Source: Lotus japonicus
Taxonomy: Eukaryota > Streptophyta > Magnoliopsida > Fabales > Fabaceae
Length of the DNA stretch: 64,000 nt
Reading direction: 5' to 3'
Assembly: GCF_012489685.1 (NCBI RefSeq)
Contig: NC_080042.1
Span: 75,459,093-75,523,092, forward strand
Part shown: positions 48,901-59,435 of the stretch, in pieces
How the letters are laid out: each line of letters begins with the position of its first letter
Numbering within the stretch: position 1 is the stretch's first letter
The notes under the pieces: model-generated
Database searches by the model: none
What the model was told of the DNA's origin: nothing
What the model saw: the letters and a program-made list of their open reading frames with translations, nothing else
Translations under genes and position numbers: made by a program

Positions 48901-51156
48901 GAAGACCACCCGGGGCACCATAATATCCTTGCCAATACACCGGCATAGGAAGCCCACCACCACTTGCATTTGGAGCTGGAGAAGCTCCCCATGATCCTAT
49001 GTTCCCTCCAGGTTGATACAAAGGCAAGGGTCCTTGAAAATTTGACCCAGGAAGTCCAAGCTGTGCAGTATGATGGGAACTGAGATCAGTCAAAGACCCA
49101 CTTACAGCAGAAGGCAAACTTGTAGATGTGGTCGCTGGGCGAGGATAGTGAGACTGCAAATACAATTCCATATAATTAGGATGTGATTAATTTAATTCAA
49201 CTTATTATTCACACAAATTTCCCCACCAACCTGAATGATAGCTGGGTCAATATTGACTTGTGGAGTAGGCTGGACAGGTGGAGAAGATTTAACCTGTAAA
49301 TCCTGCAGAGAAAAAGTTACAACAGATGTTTCAGCATATGGACATAAATCAGTCAAAGACTCCATGCAGTATCATCTAAACAAAGCCTGGTCAGGTAATA
49401 ACAATAAGTCAATAACTTATAACATAAGAAAACCGGGATCAGCTTTCCTAGTGTTCCTTCTTCCTGTATATGCATGACTCATTATTTCTGTGGATATAGA
49501 ATTGTACAAAGAAAAAAAAACGATACAAATTTACAAAAGTTGACAAAAATTAGTAACCAGCAATGACTATTAAGAAAAGGATATTGTATAATTCTATGCA
49601 TGATACCTTGATGTCAGATCCACGGAAAAGTATATACTCATAAACCTTGTCGCTTGGGGGAATTTGTTGACCATCCATTTTCCTTCCTTCTGTTCCAAAA
49701 GATCGCACTGCCACACAAAAACAAAAGTATCAATCCACCAATCCAGCTGATGATATTAAACAACAAACACAGAAGTACTTGGTAGTATAACTATGGAAGC
49801 AAGACAGCAAAATTCAAAGCTGGAACAATCCACATGGTTCCGAGAAGATCTTGAACATAAAAACCACGCAACTTTTAACCACTGACAATAAAAGGAAACA
49901 AAGCAGAAACACGCAAACAATAAAATTCTATAAAGGCCCTTTCCTTTGGCGTTCTTAAACATACATGTTCCATTTATATCTCATAGAAAGATATGTTTGC
50001 CAATTATAATCCTCTTTAATAATTAAAACAATACTTTCCATTTCATTCAGTGTGGTTTCAGTGGTTGGAAGCTTTGACATTAATCTATCACCTTGAAAAG
50101 CATCTGGATTTTGCTTCTTTTATTGTTGAATTTGAAGAAGTGGTTAACTGAACTAAGGTTTATTTATAATTCTCGAGTTTGTTATTTGCTACTCGAATTC
50201 ATCAGCTGTACAGACAGCAGTAGCACAGCAAGTAACAAACTCAGAAATTACAAAAACCCTAGGTCAGAGAATCACATGAAACTTTGGAAGAAGCACAATT
50301 CAGATACCCTTACCAAGAGATAAGTTAAAATCACAACAATGGGACACTATATATCGAATTCTGGTCCAGGGCACACCACATATCAGTAAAACAACACAGA
50401 TGCTGCTGGAAAAAAAATCACAGAAACCCTCCACAGCCTTTATACAGAAAACCCAAAAAAAACAATTGAAGAGATAGGTTAAAATCACAACAATGGGACA
50501 CCAGACAACACTTTTCTCAAATCGAATTCTGGTCCAGGGCACACCACATATCAGTAAAACATGCAACCCACATGCTACTGAAAACAAAAAAAATCACAGA
50601 AACCCACCACAGCCTTTGAACAGAAGACCCAAAATCAATCGCGAGTTCGCAACAATTGCAAGATAGATTAAAATCACAATTCACAACAATGGGACACCAG
50701 AAAACCCGTTTAACAAATCGAATTCCAGTCCAGGGCACACGAAAAATCAGTAAAACATGCAACCCACAAAAAATCACAGAGACCCTCCGCAGCCTTTGAA
50801 CTGAAAACCCAGAAACAATGGCATGCCCACAACAATTCCTTCCCTGTGGCAGAAGCTTACAGCCCACAATTCAGAATCAACCAATTCAATTCAAACAAAA
50901 CAAAAACTAGCAATCTGCAGAGTGAATTGAAAGATCTGACAGCAAATTGAGTAGAAACAAAACAAAACAAAACAAAACAAAACCCAGAAAGAATTATACC
51001 GTTGCGGAGGCCAATACTGGATTCATCGGTGTTGATGTTGTAGAGAATCCCCTCGTATCTGATCTCACTCTTGGAGGTCAAGCTGATCAAGCAACCAATG
51101 TAGGAATCAGCCGCGGCGGAGCTTGAACGAGAAGCGCTCTCTTGCGACGACGACAT
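45930..51156 (-). CDS. DCP5: DCP5, LSM14-domain decapping and translation-repression protein
   Basis: Eight exons (51156-51000, 49707-49607, 49302-49231, 49153-47969, 47055-46981, 46567-46367, 46264-46154, 46085-45930) give about 685 residues; Arabidopsis DCP5 is about 611. The N-terminal LSM14 domain spans about 14-86 ([24 protein letters not shown], then FRGSDIK). A long Pro/Ser-rich linker follows. Then come the FDF motif ([14 protein letters not shown], Phe542-Phe544), an acidic stretch, the FFD box ([10 protein letters not shown], 605-607), the TFG box (ETFGD, 635-637) and a C-terminal RGG tail ([14 protein letters not shown]). These parts bind the decapping machinery, DDX6-type helicase and RNA in P-bodies. 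The linker carries two sets of internal repeats that largely explain the extra length. Intron 1 (about 1.3 kb) carries a diverged triplication. Confidence 0.96.
48187..48470 (-). repeat. Three 84-bp in-frame repeats in the DCP5 linker
   Basis: GGTTTGCTGGAGAC recurs at 48270, 48354 and 48438 (plus strand), an exact 84-base period, encoding 28-residue units of the form [21 protein letters not shown]. The units differ at a few residues. Just upstream in the protein, a 7-residue unit of the form ALPPAPS is repeated about five times (48595-48690). Confidence 0.9.
50315..50830. repeat. Diverged triplication in DCP5 intron 1
   Basis: A block containing AAAATCACAACAATGGGACAC, CGAATTCTGGTCCAGGGCACAC, ATCAGTAAAACA and CAGCCTTT occurs three times. 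The CGAATT anchor is at 50355, 50523 and 50719, so unit length varies from 168 to 196. Confidence 0.9.
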
Positions 51157-52020
51157 GGTGGTCGCGGGTGGGTGAAATTAGGGTTGAGGTTTTGGGATGG
51201 ATCCCTCCCTCACTCACTCTCGCAGTTTGAAGACGCTCGCTATGTGAATCGGTTTCAACTGGGTGTGGGTGTGAGAATGGTGGTGGTGTTGCAAATGTAA
51301 CACAAATGCTGTGAATCGTGAATATAAATATGTGAGCTGAGGTAGGATTTTGCCTCTTTTGGGGAAGATTTTTTTGTTTTTTCAACCTTCAAATTGGGGA
51401 GCCAATTATAAAATTACACCTCAGCATTTGTGTTGGACTTCTCACTTCTTACCTTTGTTAAGAACACCTGACTGTGAGGAGAATCAACTTCAGTGGGTTA
51501 CGTGTCATTCATCCAAACTCTTTGGGCTTGGATGGTTTTTCTTGTTTCGTGTGTTAAATTGTTCTCGCAATTCTGATCCGGGTGTGGTGAATGTTAAAGG
51601 TCTTCTCAAGAGGGTGAGGGTTAGGAATCGAACTCTCAACGTAAGAGTTTGAGCAAATACGTTTTACCACTGCGACTAACACTCATTGGGTCGGGGTTGG
51701 TTGTTTGAAAAAATATTAGTGCGTGTTTGTTTTTCAATTCACGCCTATTACGACATGAATAGAAAAAACACGAATTTCAATTATGGATGGAAATAAAGTG
51801 GATCGAGTTCTGCGTAAATAGGTTCATTGAGAATTAAGTGTGAGTTAACTCTCACATTGGTTGAGAATTAATGGAGTGGAGATTTTATAAGAGATGCGAC
51901 ACATAAACTCATTGTCTTAAGGTTTATTGTAACAATGAGGTGTCGGAATTCTACTAGTGCCTTGTTTCTTAGGCCCATAGACTCTCCTGTTAAAAATATG
52001 TGGCCATACTTTGCCTAATA
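51157..52020. other. DCP5 upstream region and spacer
   Basis: A possible TATA element on the minus strand (plus 51318-51329, TATTTATA in sense) lies about 165 bases before the DCP5 ATG. A SINE head at 51590-51700 is listed separately. No gene is seen. Confidence 0.4.
51590..51710 (-). repeat. tRNA-derived SINE head
   Basis: On the minus strand box A (TAGTCGCAGTGG, plus 51668-51679) and box B (GTTCGATTCC, plus 51624-51633) lie about 35 bases apart, as in tRNA-derived pol III promoters. The tRNA fold is incomplete, so this is not a tRNA gene. Confidence 0.6.
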
Positions 52021-52029
52021 TTAGTCTAC

Positions 52030-53023
52030 TTAAAGGTTCGTTTGGTACGTTGTATTAGGTATGATAATATAAGCTTATACAATACATTATAGAGTTATCA
52101 ATTACTCACTCTCTAACAATTCTCTCTCGATGTTTCTTGTTCTTCCTCCTAGGGTTTTGATGGGGTGGTCGTCGCGCCGCAGCAACCCCTCTTCTTCGCC
52201 TTTCCTTTTCCTTTCCTATGTTGCCTCTGTCCATCTCGCTCTTGTTTCCTTCCTCTTCCTGCTCATGGGTTTGACAGAGGCTCGCATCTCGCGCACGACC
52301 AAGCATTGCCTTCCCCCTTGAGAGATCAGGGGTTGGGGGTTCTGTAGGCTCTCTTCATATTTGCAAGGTTGACGAGGTTCGCGGCAGTGGGTGGGGGCAG
52401 TTCTATTGCTGGTCTCGGTTGTGTAGGTGGTCTGCCTCGTCCCTCGTTGCGTGCTTCTGGGTCGGGTTCATCGTCTTCTGGTGGAGTTTGATCTTCACCA
52501 TCTCTAGGTTGGTCGGATCGAGTTCCCTTTTGGCAGGGATCCCGGGCTATGGACTAGATCGGGTGGTTTTTGTTTGGGGTTTATTCGGAAGAACTTCGTC
52601 CATTGCTGCTCCTCCTTGCCTCACTGTGGTCTTGATCTTTTGGTCATGGTTTCTTGCTGCCCCTGCTTCGAGGTTCGTGTTCTGATGGTGGGTGTCGGAT
52701 CCCATTTTGGTCGGCCGTGTTCTCAGGTCCCTGTCTGAGATGGTTATCTGTTTTTATGCTTTCGTTCCTTTTTTATGTTTTCTTTTCAGGGTTTGTTTCT
52801 CATCCTTTGGCGGTGGTTGGTTTGTTGTTGGGTTTTTGCCCTGCGTGGCTGGATTTGATCTTGTTTGGGATATTTTCGAGTTATGTAGGTGATAGGATCT
52901 TTGGGTGGGTGTTAAGAGGTTATTGGGAGGGTTTTGGCTATGTTGGCTGAGATTTTTGTCAACCTTTTGGTTGGTCGGGATATTGTACTCATTTTAAGAG
53001 GGGTTGTTTCTCAATATTTCTTA

Positions 53024-53076
<53 letters not shown>

Positions 53077-53935
53077 TTTATAAAAAAAAGACTTATTCAT
53101 TGTTTGGTGCTAATTTTGTATTTTATAGGCTTATCCATCAATCCACTCTTGTACATTAAAATGATAGATTATTTAATCACCATTGTCACCTTAATAGCAC
53201 GAGTACAACCCCCACCCTCCATCACCGACACCACTACTACTGCCACCACCGTCATTGCCACCACCCATTAACACAATTCTTATTTTGATACTATCCATTA
53301 TTATTCAATATTTTATAAATCATAGGATTATATTAACATAAACAATATGATAAATTATACAGTATATGACCCACGATGTATAGTATTAATTTTTTATCAT
53401 ATCAGGTCTAATACAATCAAGTTTTATATTATACAACATATCAAACGAGTCCTTAAAGTTTATCAAATAACTATTTGATAAAATCATCAAAATAGTTGAC
53501 ATTATCAAATAATGGTAGTAGTAGTGGCGAATGTGACAATAGTAATGGCAGTGGTGGTGTTGTAGCGCGGGTTGTGGTGGTTGAGGTGGCGATAGTGGTG
53601 GCGGTGGTGGTAATTATGGAAGTGATAGTGGTGACGCGGTGATGATGACAATGTTATAGGGTGGTGGTAGCGTCAGTGGCAGTGGTGGAGGTGGTACTTC
53701 TGGTGGTGGTGAGGCTCTGGTGAAAGGTGACGATGGTGGTGGTGGTGGATTAATATTTTCACGTAGCTTATACGTTGCAACCTTATCAAGTCTTATCCCA
53801 CCTTAATATGTTTAATTAAATAGACCATCATTTTAATGTATAATAATCGATCAATGTATACGATTATTTTAAAGTATTAATGTATAAGGTTATCCTATAC
53901 AATGCTAGCACCAAACAATGAATAAACTTATAATG
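52030..53935. mobile_element. Nested inverted-repeat elements (MITE-like) with GGT-rich cores
   Basis: Related terminal motifs of the form GTTTGGTNC-TTGTATTAGG occur four times: forward at 52039-52060 and 53099-53130, inverted at 53409-53449 and 53887-53919. The outer and inner pairs can be read as one element inside another. Both interiors are rich in trinucleotide GGT or ACC repeats (53200-53275 and 53515-53750). Further arm similarity (TACATTAAAATGAT, near 53153 and inverted near 53833) supports long imperfect terminal repeats. No transposase is encoded. Confidence 0.6.
52100..53074 (+). mobile_element. Retroposon-like insertion ending in an (AT)n tract
   Basis: This block is markedly richer in GC than its surroundings and has only short frames. 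It starts like a 5' leader (TCACTCTCTAACAATTCTCTCTC) and ends like a plant LINE 3' end (GGGATATTGTACTC, TTCTTATATTAAT) followed by about 23 AT repeats (53029-53074). A non-autonomous LINE derivative or retroposed transcript is the likeliest reading. Clear target-site duplications were not found. Confidence 0.4.
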
Positions 53936-55648
53936 CAGTATATAAGCTTATACTTTTGAAAAAGTTTTGATTTTTTTTACTTAATTATTATTAATTTGGT
54001 CAAGCATGATTTTGCTCTAAGGTTATAAACTCGTGCAAACAGTCTCTCATATTTTTATCTTTAATTTCATGACTGTCAAATCTAACAATGAATGATTAAG
54101 ATTAAAACATTATGTCATATTTAAAAAGTTACATGACATTTTTAAATCGTTATCATGTGACGATAACATGACTGTTAAATTATTTTAATCTTAATCATTC
54201 ATAATTATATCCTACGGTGATAACTTATTCTCATTTTTTCATATAACATAAAGTATTCTCATAAGATATATCATCATAGCATCAATACATATGTTATTTA
54301 ATTACATTTATTTCAATTGTATAAGTCAAATCTAAAAGTTTGTGCAGACAATACATGTTTTTTTAAAATAATAATATTCTATATTTAATAGTCAAAATAT
54401 TTAATACTCAAAAAAATGTTCAATGAATTGTAATAAATAGAATATTTACTGTTTTTTGTCATTATTTAATTCAATTTAATTTTCACATTGAATTCAAATG
54501 TCTGATAGTCTATATGTTTAATTTGGTGAAGTATTGAAATAATTATTCATTTAGAGAAGAAAAAATAGTTTCATAATAGTTGTCTTACTAGGAATTCAAG
54601 AGAACGCAATAATTGATGTTTTTCATATAATGTTCATATGAAAAGAATAAATGAAGAGAGATCAAAACACGCTTGAAAGTTTTTTGGTGCATCGGAAAGA
54701 TAAATTGCATCCTTTAGGAATTGATCTATGGACTTCTCCCACCCAACCGACATGTCCAGTAACTCTTACCACTTAAGCTATCATACGGGACAAACACTTG
54801 AAAGTTCAAAACAGGAAAACAAACAATATGTTTTAAAAATTTAATAATATTAATTACATTTCTTAATATTTATGCAAACAGTTATTTTAAAACAAATAGA
54901 GTATAAAAATACAATATTTCAATGATAATTATATTTAATAAAGAATGTATTATTTTTTATATATTAGTCTTTATCAATATATGCAAATAGAAACTTCATG
55001 CAGTTATTGGTTATATAAAAGAATAGTTTTTTGGAAAAACTTGTAATAATTTTTAAAATTAATATTTGAAGAATTTTTAAAACAATATTTATTAATTTTT
55101 TATCAAATAATTAAATTTTAAAATTATTTTATAATGTTATCAAATATTTAACTCTAGCTATATTAATGACAGTGGTGATGGAGGGCGATAACATTGGTGG
55201 TGAGTGTGTAGTGGTGGTAAGGTGGTGGTGAACAAATCTTTATTATTTTAATTTGATCATTATCCTCCTCATTGCTAAAAAAACTAGTGATGAAGTGAGC
55301 GTCACAAATGATTTAGCTTTTTGATATTTAACTTTTAAACAAAATTGGCTTACTAAAATATACGTTGCATTATACTTGTATATATGTCCACTCTAAATTA
55401 ATCTGATATATTATATTTATTTTTATAAGTGAAAATTTTCCTCATAATTATTTAATTTTATCTTCTATGGACTATATCAAAATTTAATTTAAAGTACAAA
55501 TGCGCATTATTTGTAAACTTTTAAATAATTAAATTTGGACGTAAATTAAAGTTCAAGAATAAAAATAATATGTATGAAATACATATACAGTTTGAGTATA
55601 TACATTTGAATATTTGATTTTCCCCTCCATTTTGGGAGAAATATTGGC
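53936..55648. other. AT-rich intergenic DNA
   Basis: No gene. A SINE-like head lies at 54700-54800 and a GGT-rich fragment related to the MITE cores at 55165-55232. Confidence 0.5.
54700..54800 (-). repeat. tRNA-derived SINE-like head
   Basis: On the minus strand TAGCTTAAGTGGTAAGAG (plus 54768-54785) is a good box A and GATCAATTCC (plus about 54717-54726) is a degenerate box B. It begins with TGTCCCGTATGA, like the copy at 1355-1495 (TGTCCCGGTAGGA), so the two may be one family. Confidence 0.5.
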
Positions 55649-58120
55649 TCAACATAATGCTTGCACAGCTAGTTTAGCTATGCCATTAACCCCTGCAATG
55701 CCAAACATTTCTTTTGTCACTGTAAATCCACAACTACTTTTACCTAAGCATGTAGCTTCCACAATTGATTGGCTGTTAATAACTTCCCAAGAGCCTTTCT
55801 TGAAAGAACCACATCTACCTTTTGGGTTGCCAAAGCTAGCAAATTGTATTTGTGAAATTACTTGTCCACCTTGACATGATAGGTCTAATTGTGCACCTTC
55901 ATTGACATGAGCACAAATCATTCCTGTTGTTACTGTTTGGAAAGAAACATTTTGTGGATTTCCACCTATTTCTTCAAACAAGACAATTGTGTTGTTGTCA
56001 TTATTGTTTAAGAATGACCTTGGAACATGGTACCACCGTTGTGATGGATTTCCACAATTAGTGTTGCACTTTTCCTTTGCATAATTCCCACGATAGTCAC
56101 ATGTGTCACTACAACCATTGGAAGCAGTAATCCAAGAAGGCCAATAACGACCAATGCTGTGTCCATTGACCCAAGCATGTCCTTTACCCAAACCTTGTAA
56201 GTCGATCACCACAGGATTTGTTCCAGAAGGAGATTTGAAGTTAGCTTTATACCAAGTCATAGGCTTTCCAATAGGATAAGATGATGAATTGGTGTACCAT
56301 GATACATTTGTGCGTGGTTTCAAATCATATAAACGTTTTCTTTCGCCATTCAAACCAACCTTGTAAGACCAAAGGTTCGTTGATAAGTCCATAGTCACAT
56401 TATTCTTTCCAATTAATTGAACAACACCATCTGTTATGCCAGTCTTTATCTCATCAAACCGTGCACCATAGTTTGGAAGCCCAACAGTGGCACTGAGCAA
56501 AGTTATGATGTTTGTTCCATTCTTTAAAGACACTTGTTTCTCATATGTGAATTTGCTTCCCCATTGACTAAATTTATATCCAACATATCTCTTATTCACA
56601 TAACCATGAAGGGTATGACCCATGGTGTCCACACGAAGAGTTGCATTGCTCCAAATGGAAGTGTCATTAATATCGACACTAGTCATGTACCATAAGTAGT
56701 CACTAGCATCCAAGGTTAGTTCCTTCTGCTCGAGAAGCTTGTGTGCTTTGAAACTACCACTTCCATGCATGGTGTCTTTTTTTGGCTCCATCTTCCATGC
56801 CCAGGTGAGCTTAGTAGTAGCATCATCGTCAATCTTTTTCACCTTTACAGAGGTCTGACTATTAACTTTTGCAGTATTGAAAACTTCTTTGTTACAACCG
56901 TCAAGAATGGTCACGGACCAAGCAGGGACAAAGTACTTGCCATCTTGTTGTAAGTCAACATTTGCATCTGTTTTATCATCAGTATTACTCAAGAAACAGA
57001 ACCTCGCCCCTGTGGCATCAGTGTATGTTGTTAGTTTGATTGCATTGCCCAAATCCTTATCAGTCCTTGTTCCATTAGTCAAGATCTTTTCCCCTAATTT
57101 TATTGCTGCATGCATTTGCTTAAGATGTCCCCATTTAGGTTGGTTCAAATTACCATACTCATCAAGTGGTGCATCATATTCATAAGATGTTGTTATATAT
57201 GGGCCTCCTGCCGTGCGACCAAAGTTGGTACCTCCATGGTACATATAGTAATTATTTAACACCCCACCTTCTTGGAAAAATCGTGCAACTGAATAAGCTG
57301 AATCTTCAGCACTTCTATGAGGAACCCTTTCACCCCATTTTTGGAACCATCCGATCCAATTTTCGGTGAACATTTTGGGACTCTTAGGGTTGTTAGGTTG
57401 GAAATTTTTACAATAGTATCCATTACAGGTATTTATAATGGGTTGAGGAGCATCACGTTGCTGACACATGATCCACGGGACACCGATATTTTGTGCAAGA
57501 GCCATTTGTGCACACCATTTAACATATGCTTTTCCCGCGTCTCCGTACTTCCACATGATGTCTCCATATTCATTCTCTATTTGAGCGAGAATGATGGGTC
57601 CTCCTTGTGATGCAAACAATTTAGTTTCTTTGGTCATTTCCACAATCTTTGTAGTGAAAATTTGCATTTCATTCTTGTAAACCGAGTTATCAGTTCTCAA
57701 CTCAATCCCTGGCATATTATGTAGCCACACTGGGAAGCCTCCATAGTTCCATTCAGCACAAGCATAAGGCCCAATTCTTATAATGCCATACAAGCCAGCT
57801 TCTTGGATTAGCTTGAAAAATTTGATAAAATCTAAATTTCCTGAAAAATCATATTGACGCCGAACAGGTTCATGACGGTTCCAAAATATATAAGTTTCAA
57901 TGGCATCCAAGCCTCCATCCTTAGCCTTTTGAATAATATCAGGCCACATCTCCACTGTGCTTCGAGGATAATGGACTGCACCTGAAAATATAATACGTCT
58001 TTCTCCATTAATGATAAGAGCATTTGAATCATAAGTGACCTCCCCAGCAAAGCACCTTGTTATAAAAAATGAGATTAACAAGAGAAACTCTATCCAAGAA
58101 GAATGAGCCATTGTAAACAT
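55649..58120 (-). CDS. Beta-galactosidase (GH35), intronless
   Basis: One uninterrupted frame of 823 residues. Residues 1-25 are a signal peptide (hydrophobic LLLISFFITRCFA), so the enzyme is predicted to be secreted to the cell wall. The GH35 catalytic barrel contains the signature GGPIILAQIENEYG, with Glu184 as predicted acid/base, and FTENWIGWF, with Glu253 as predicted nucleophile. Beta-sandwich domains follow, and the C-terminal 90 residues (CAHVNEGAQLDLSC to the end) form a SUEL-type galactose-binding lectin domain. It removes terminal beta-galactose from wall polysaccharides or glycoproteins. Plant BGAL genes of this length usually have many introns; none is present here, which suggests a retrocopy that has stayed open. 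The second in-frame ATG (58111) is an alternative start. Confidence 0.95.
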   Translation of the reverse strand: MFTMAHSSWIEFLLLISFFITRCFAGEVTYDSNALIINGERRIIFSGAVHYPRSTVEMWPDIIQKAKDGGLDAIETYIFWNRHEPVRRQYDFSGNLDFIKFFKLIQEAGLYGIIRIGPYACAEWNYGGFPVWLHNMPGIELRTDNSVYKNEMQIFTTKIVEMTKETKLFASQGGPIILAQIENEYGDIMWKYGDAGKAYVKWCAQMALAQNIGVPWIMCQQRDAPQPIINTCNGYYCKNFQPNNPKSPKMFTENWIGWFQKWGERVPHRSAEDSAYSVARFFQEGGVLNNYYMYHGGTNFGRTAGGPYITTSYEYDAPLDEYGNLNQPKWGHLKQMHAAIKLGEKILTNGTRTDKDLGNAIKLTTYTDATGARFCFLSNTDDKTDANVDLQQDGKYFVPAWSVTILDGCNKEVFNTAKVNSQTSVKVKKIDDDATTKLTWAWKMEPKKDTMHGSGSFKAHKLLEQKELTLDASDYLWYMTSVDINDTSIWSNATLRVDTMGHTLHGYVNKRYVGYKFSQWGSKFTYEKQVSLKNGTNIITLLSATVGLPNYGARFDEIKTGITDGVVQLIGKNNVTMDLSTNLWSYKVGLNGERKRLYDLKPRTNVSWYTNSSSYPIGKPMTWYKANFKSPSGTNPVVIDLQGLGKGHAWVNGHSIGRYWPSWITASNGCSDTCDYRGNYAKEKCNTNCGNPSQRWYHVPRSFLNNNDNNTIVLFEEIGGNPQNVSFQTVTTGMICAHVNEGAQLDLSCQGGQVISQIQFASFGNPKGRCGSFKKGSWEVINSQSIVEATCLGKSSCGFTVTKEMFGIAGVNGIAKLAVQALC

Positions 58121-58168
58121 GTATGTTTATTCAATCTTTGTTATTGCCTTATCGAAATGCATACCAAC

Positions 58169-58177
58169 CTTATATAG
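58169..58177 (-). promoter_or_regulatory. Probable TATA box of the beta-galactosidase gene
   Basis: CTATATAAG in sense orientation, about 50 bases upstream of the ATG, leaving a very short predicted leader. Confidence 0.6.
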
Positions 58178-59435
58178 GAAAGTCAATCCATTAAAATAGC
58201 CAATAAAAAGCTAATTTGGATTTATTGTTATAACTGAATTAACTCATATGAGTTTTCTTATAAAAATACATGGATAAGATCTCCTTAAAATTGACTAGAT
58301 GTTGTTTTGACCCCTTTAATATTTATCTATTTGTTGTGCTAGGCTGCTACACTCATGATGTGTTATATAGCATGTGGCATTGATTTATTAAGTTTAATAG
58401 TTTTTATTGGTATAAAAAAATTCCTCCACATCCCGCACAATGTTATTTTGTTATCTAAAAAACCACTTATCATTATGAGAATGAGAATCGTCAAGTAGAC
58501 AAGCTCTCAACTAAATAGATCAAATCATGCAAAGTCTAAGAGTTATGCATCATGTAAAATCCAAAATAAAATAAAGTGAATATAAACAAGATAGGCTAAA
58601 CCTTAGAATCATATTAACTCAAAGTCTTGGTTTCATAAAATTAAAACTTGTTTATTAAAAGAACTCACATGAGTCTAGGACTTGTTGTGTTTGATTTGAT
58701 TGAATAAAAAATAAATATGATTGTTTAAATTCTCAGGTCTTTCCGACCCGATGTATAAAAACAAAATGATTGTTTAATATATATTTATTTACTGAAATTA
58801 GAATAATTATTTATAATGTTAAAAAATTGTAAATAAACTTGTGCAGCGCACAGGTATTATATATAGTTTAAATATATATATTTAGACCTGATTAACATTC
58901 TATTTAATATGGTCAATTTAATTACATATTATATATTTCTTTGAAAATATTTTAATTAATTTGCTGATTATAACTTCTATCTATAACTTTCATATTTTCA
59001 ATTATGAGGTATTAATGTATTATAATTATGAGTTTAATTACAATGCATTATCAGCGCGAAGAAGTTTTACACTTATTATTCAAGAAAAATTCATTCATAT
59101 GTTATGTCATAATTAAATTTAAATTTAAAATAAAAATGAAAAGATGTGACCGGTCATGTGCAAAACATTTACTTATATTATATTATTTTAGTTTTCCTCA
59201 TGTAAAACTAGTATTATAGTATTATTTAAAAAAAACGTACATTATAGTGAAATGTTAGTATTAAAGTTTTTAAATCAACTTATTTGAAATCTCATTGATA
59301 ATTACTCTCTTATATCGAATTCGAATTCCAGACCGTGAACTGCAAAACAAAAACTAAACCCTTTCCCATTCCCTTTTCCCGTCGTTTAATCTACGGCCAA
59401 CTTTTCCGGCGACATTCTATCGCGCCGCCGGCACG
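58178..59435. other. Intergenic between divergent beta-galactosidase and CRWN genes
   Basis: AT-rich promoter-bearing DNA. No gene or clear repeat is seen. The last 100 bases become GC-rich as the CRWN leader begins. Confidence 0.5.

Noticed and set aside
50315..50830. CRISPR array
   Set aside because: The units are 170-195 bases and diverged, in an intron of a plant gene; there is no short regular repeat with spacers.
50956..50982. CAAAA microsatellite as a regulatory site
   Set aside because: Simple low-complexity repeat within intron 1 of DCP5.
51590..51710. tRNA gene
   Set aside because: Box A and box B are present, but the acceptor stem and cloverleaf do not close, so a SINE head is preferred.
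52130..52950. Several overlapping short plus-strand frames as a coding gene
   Set aside because: No frame is long, there is no splice pattern or domain, and the block has retroposon-like ends.
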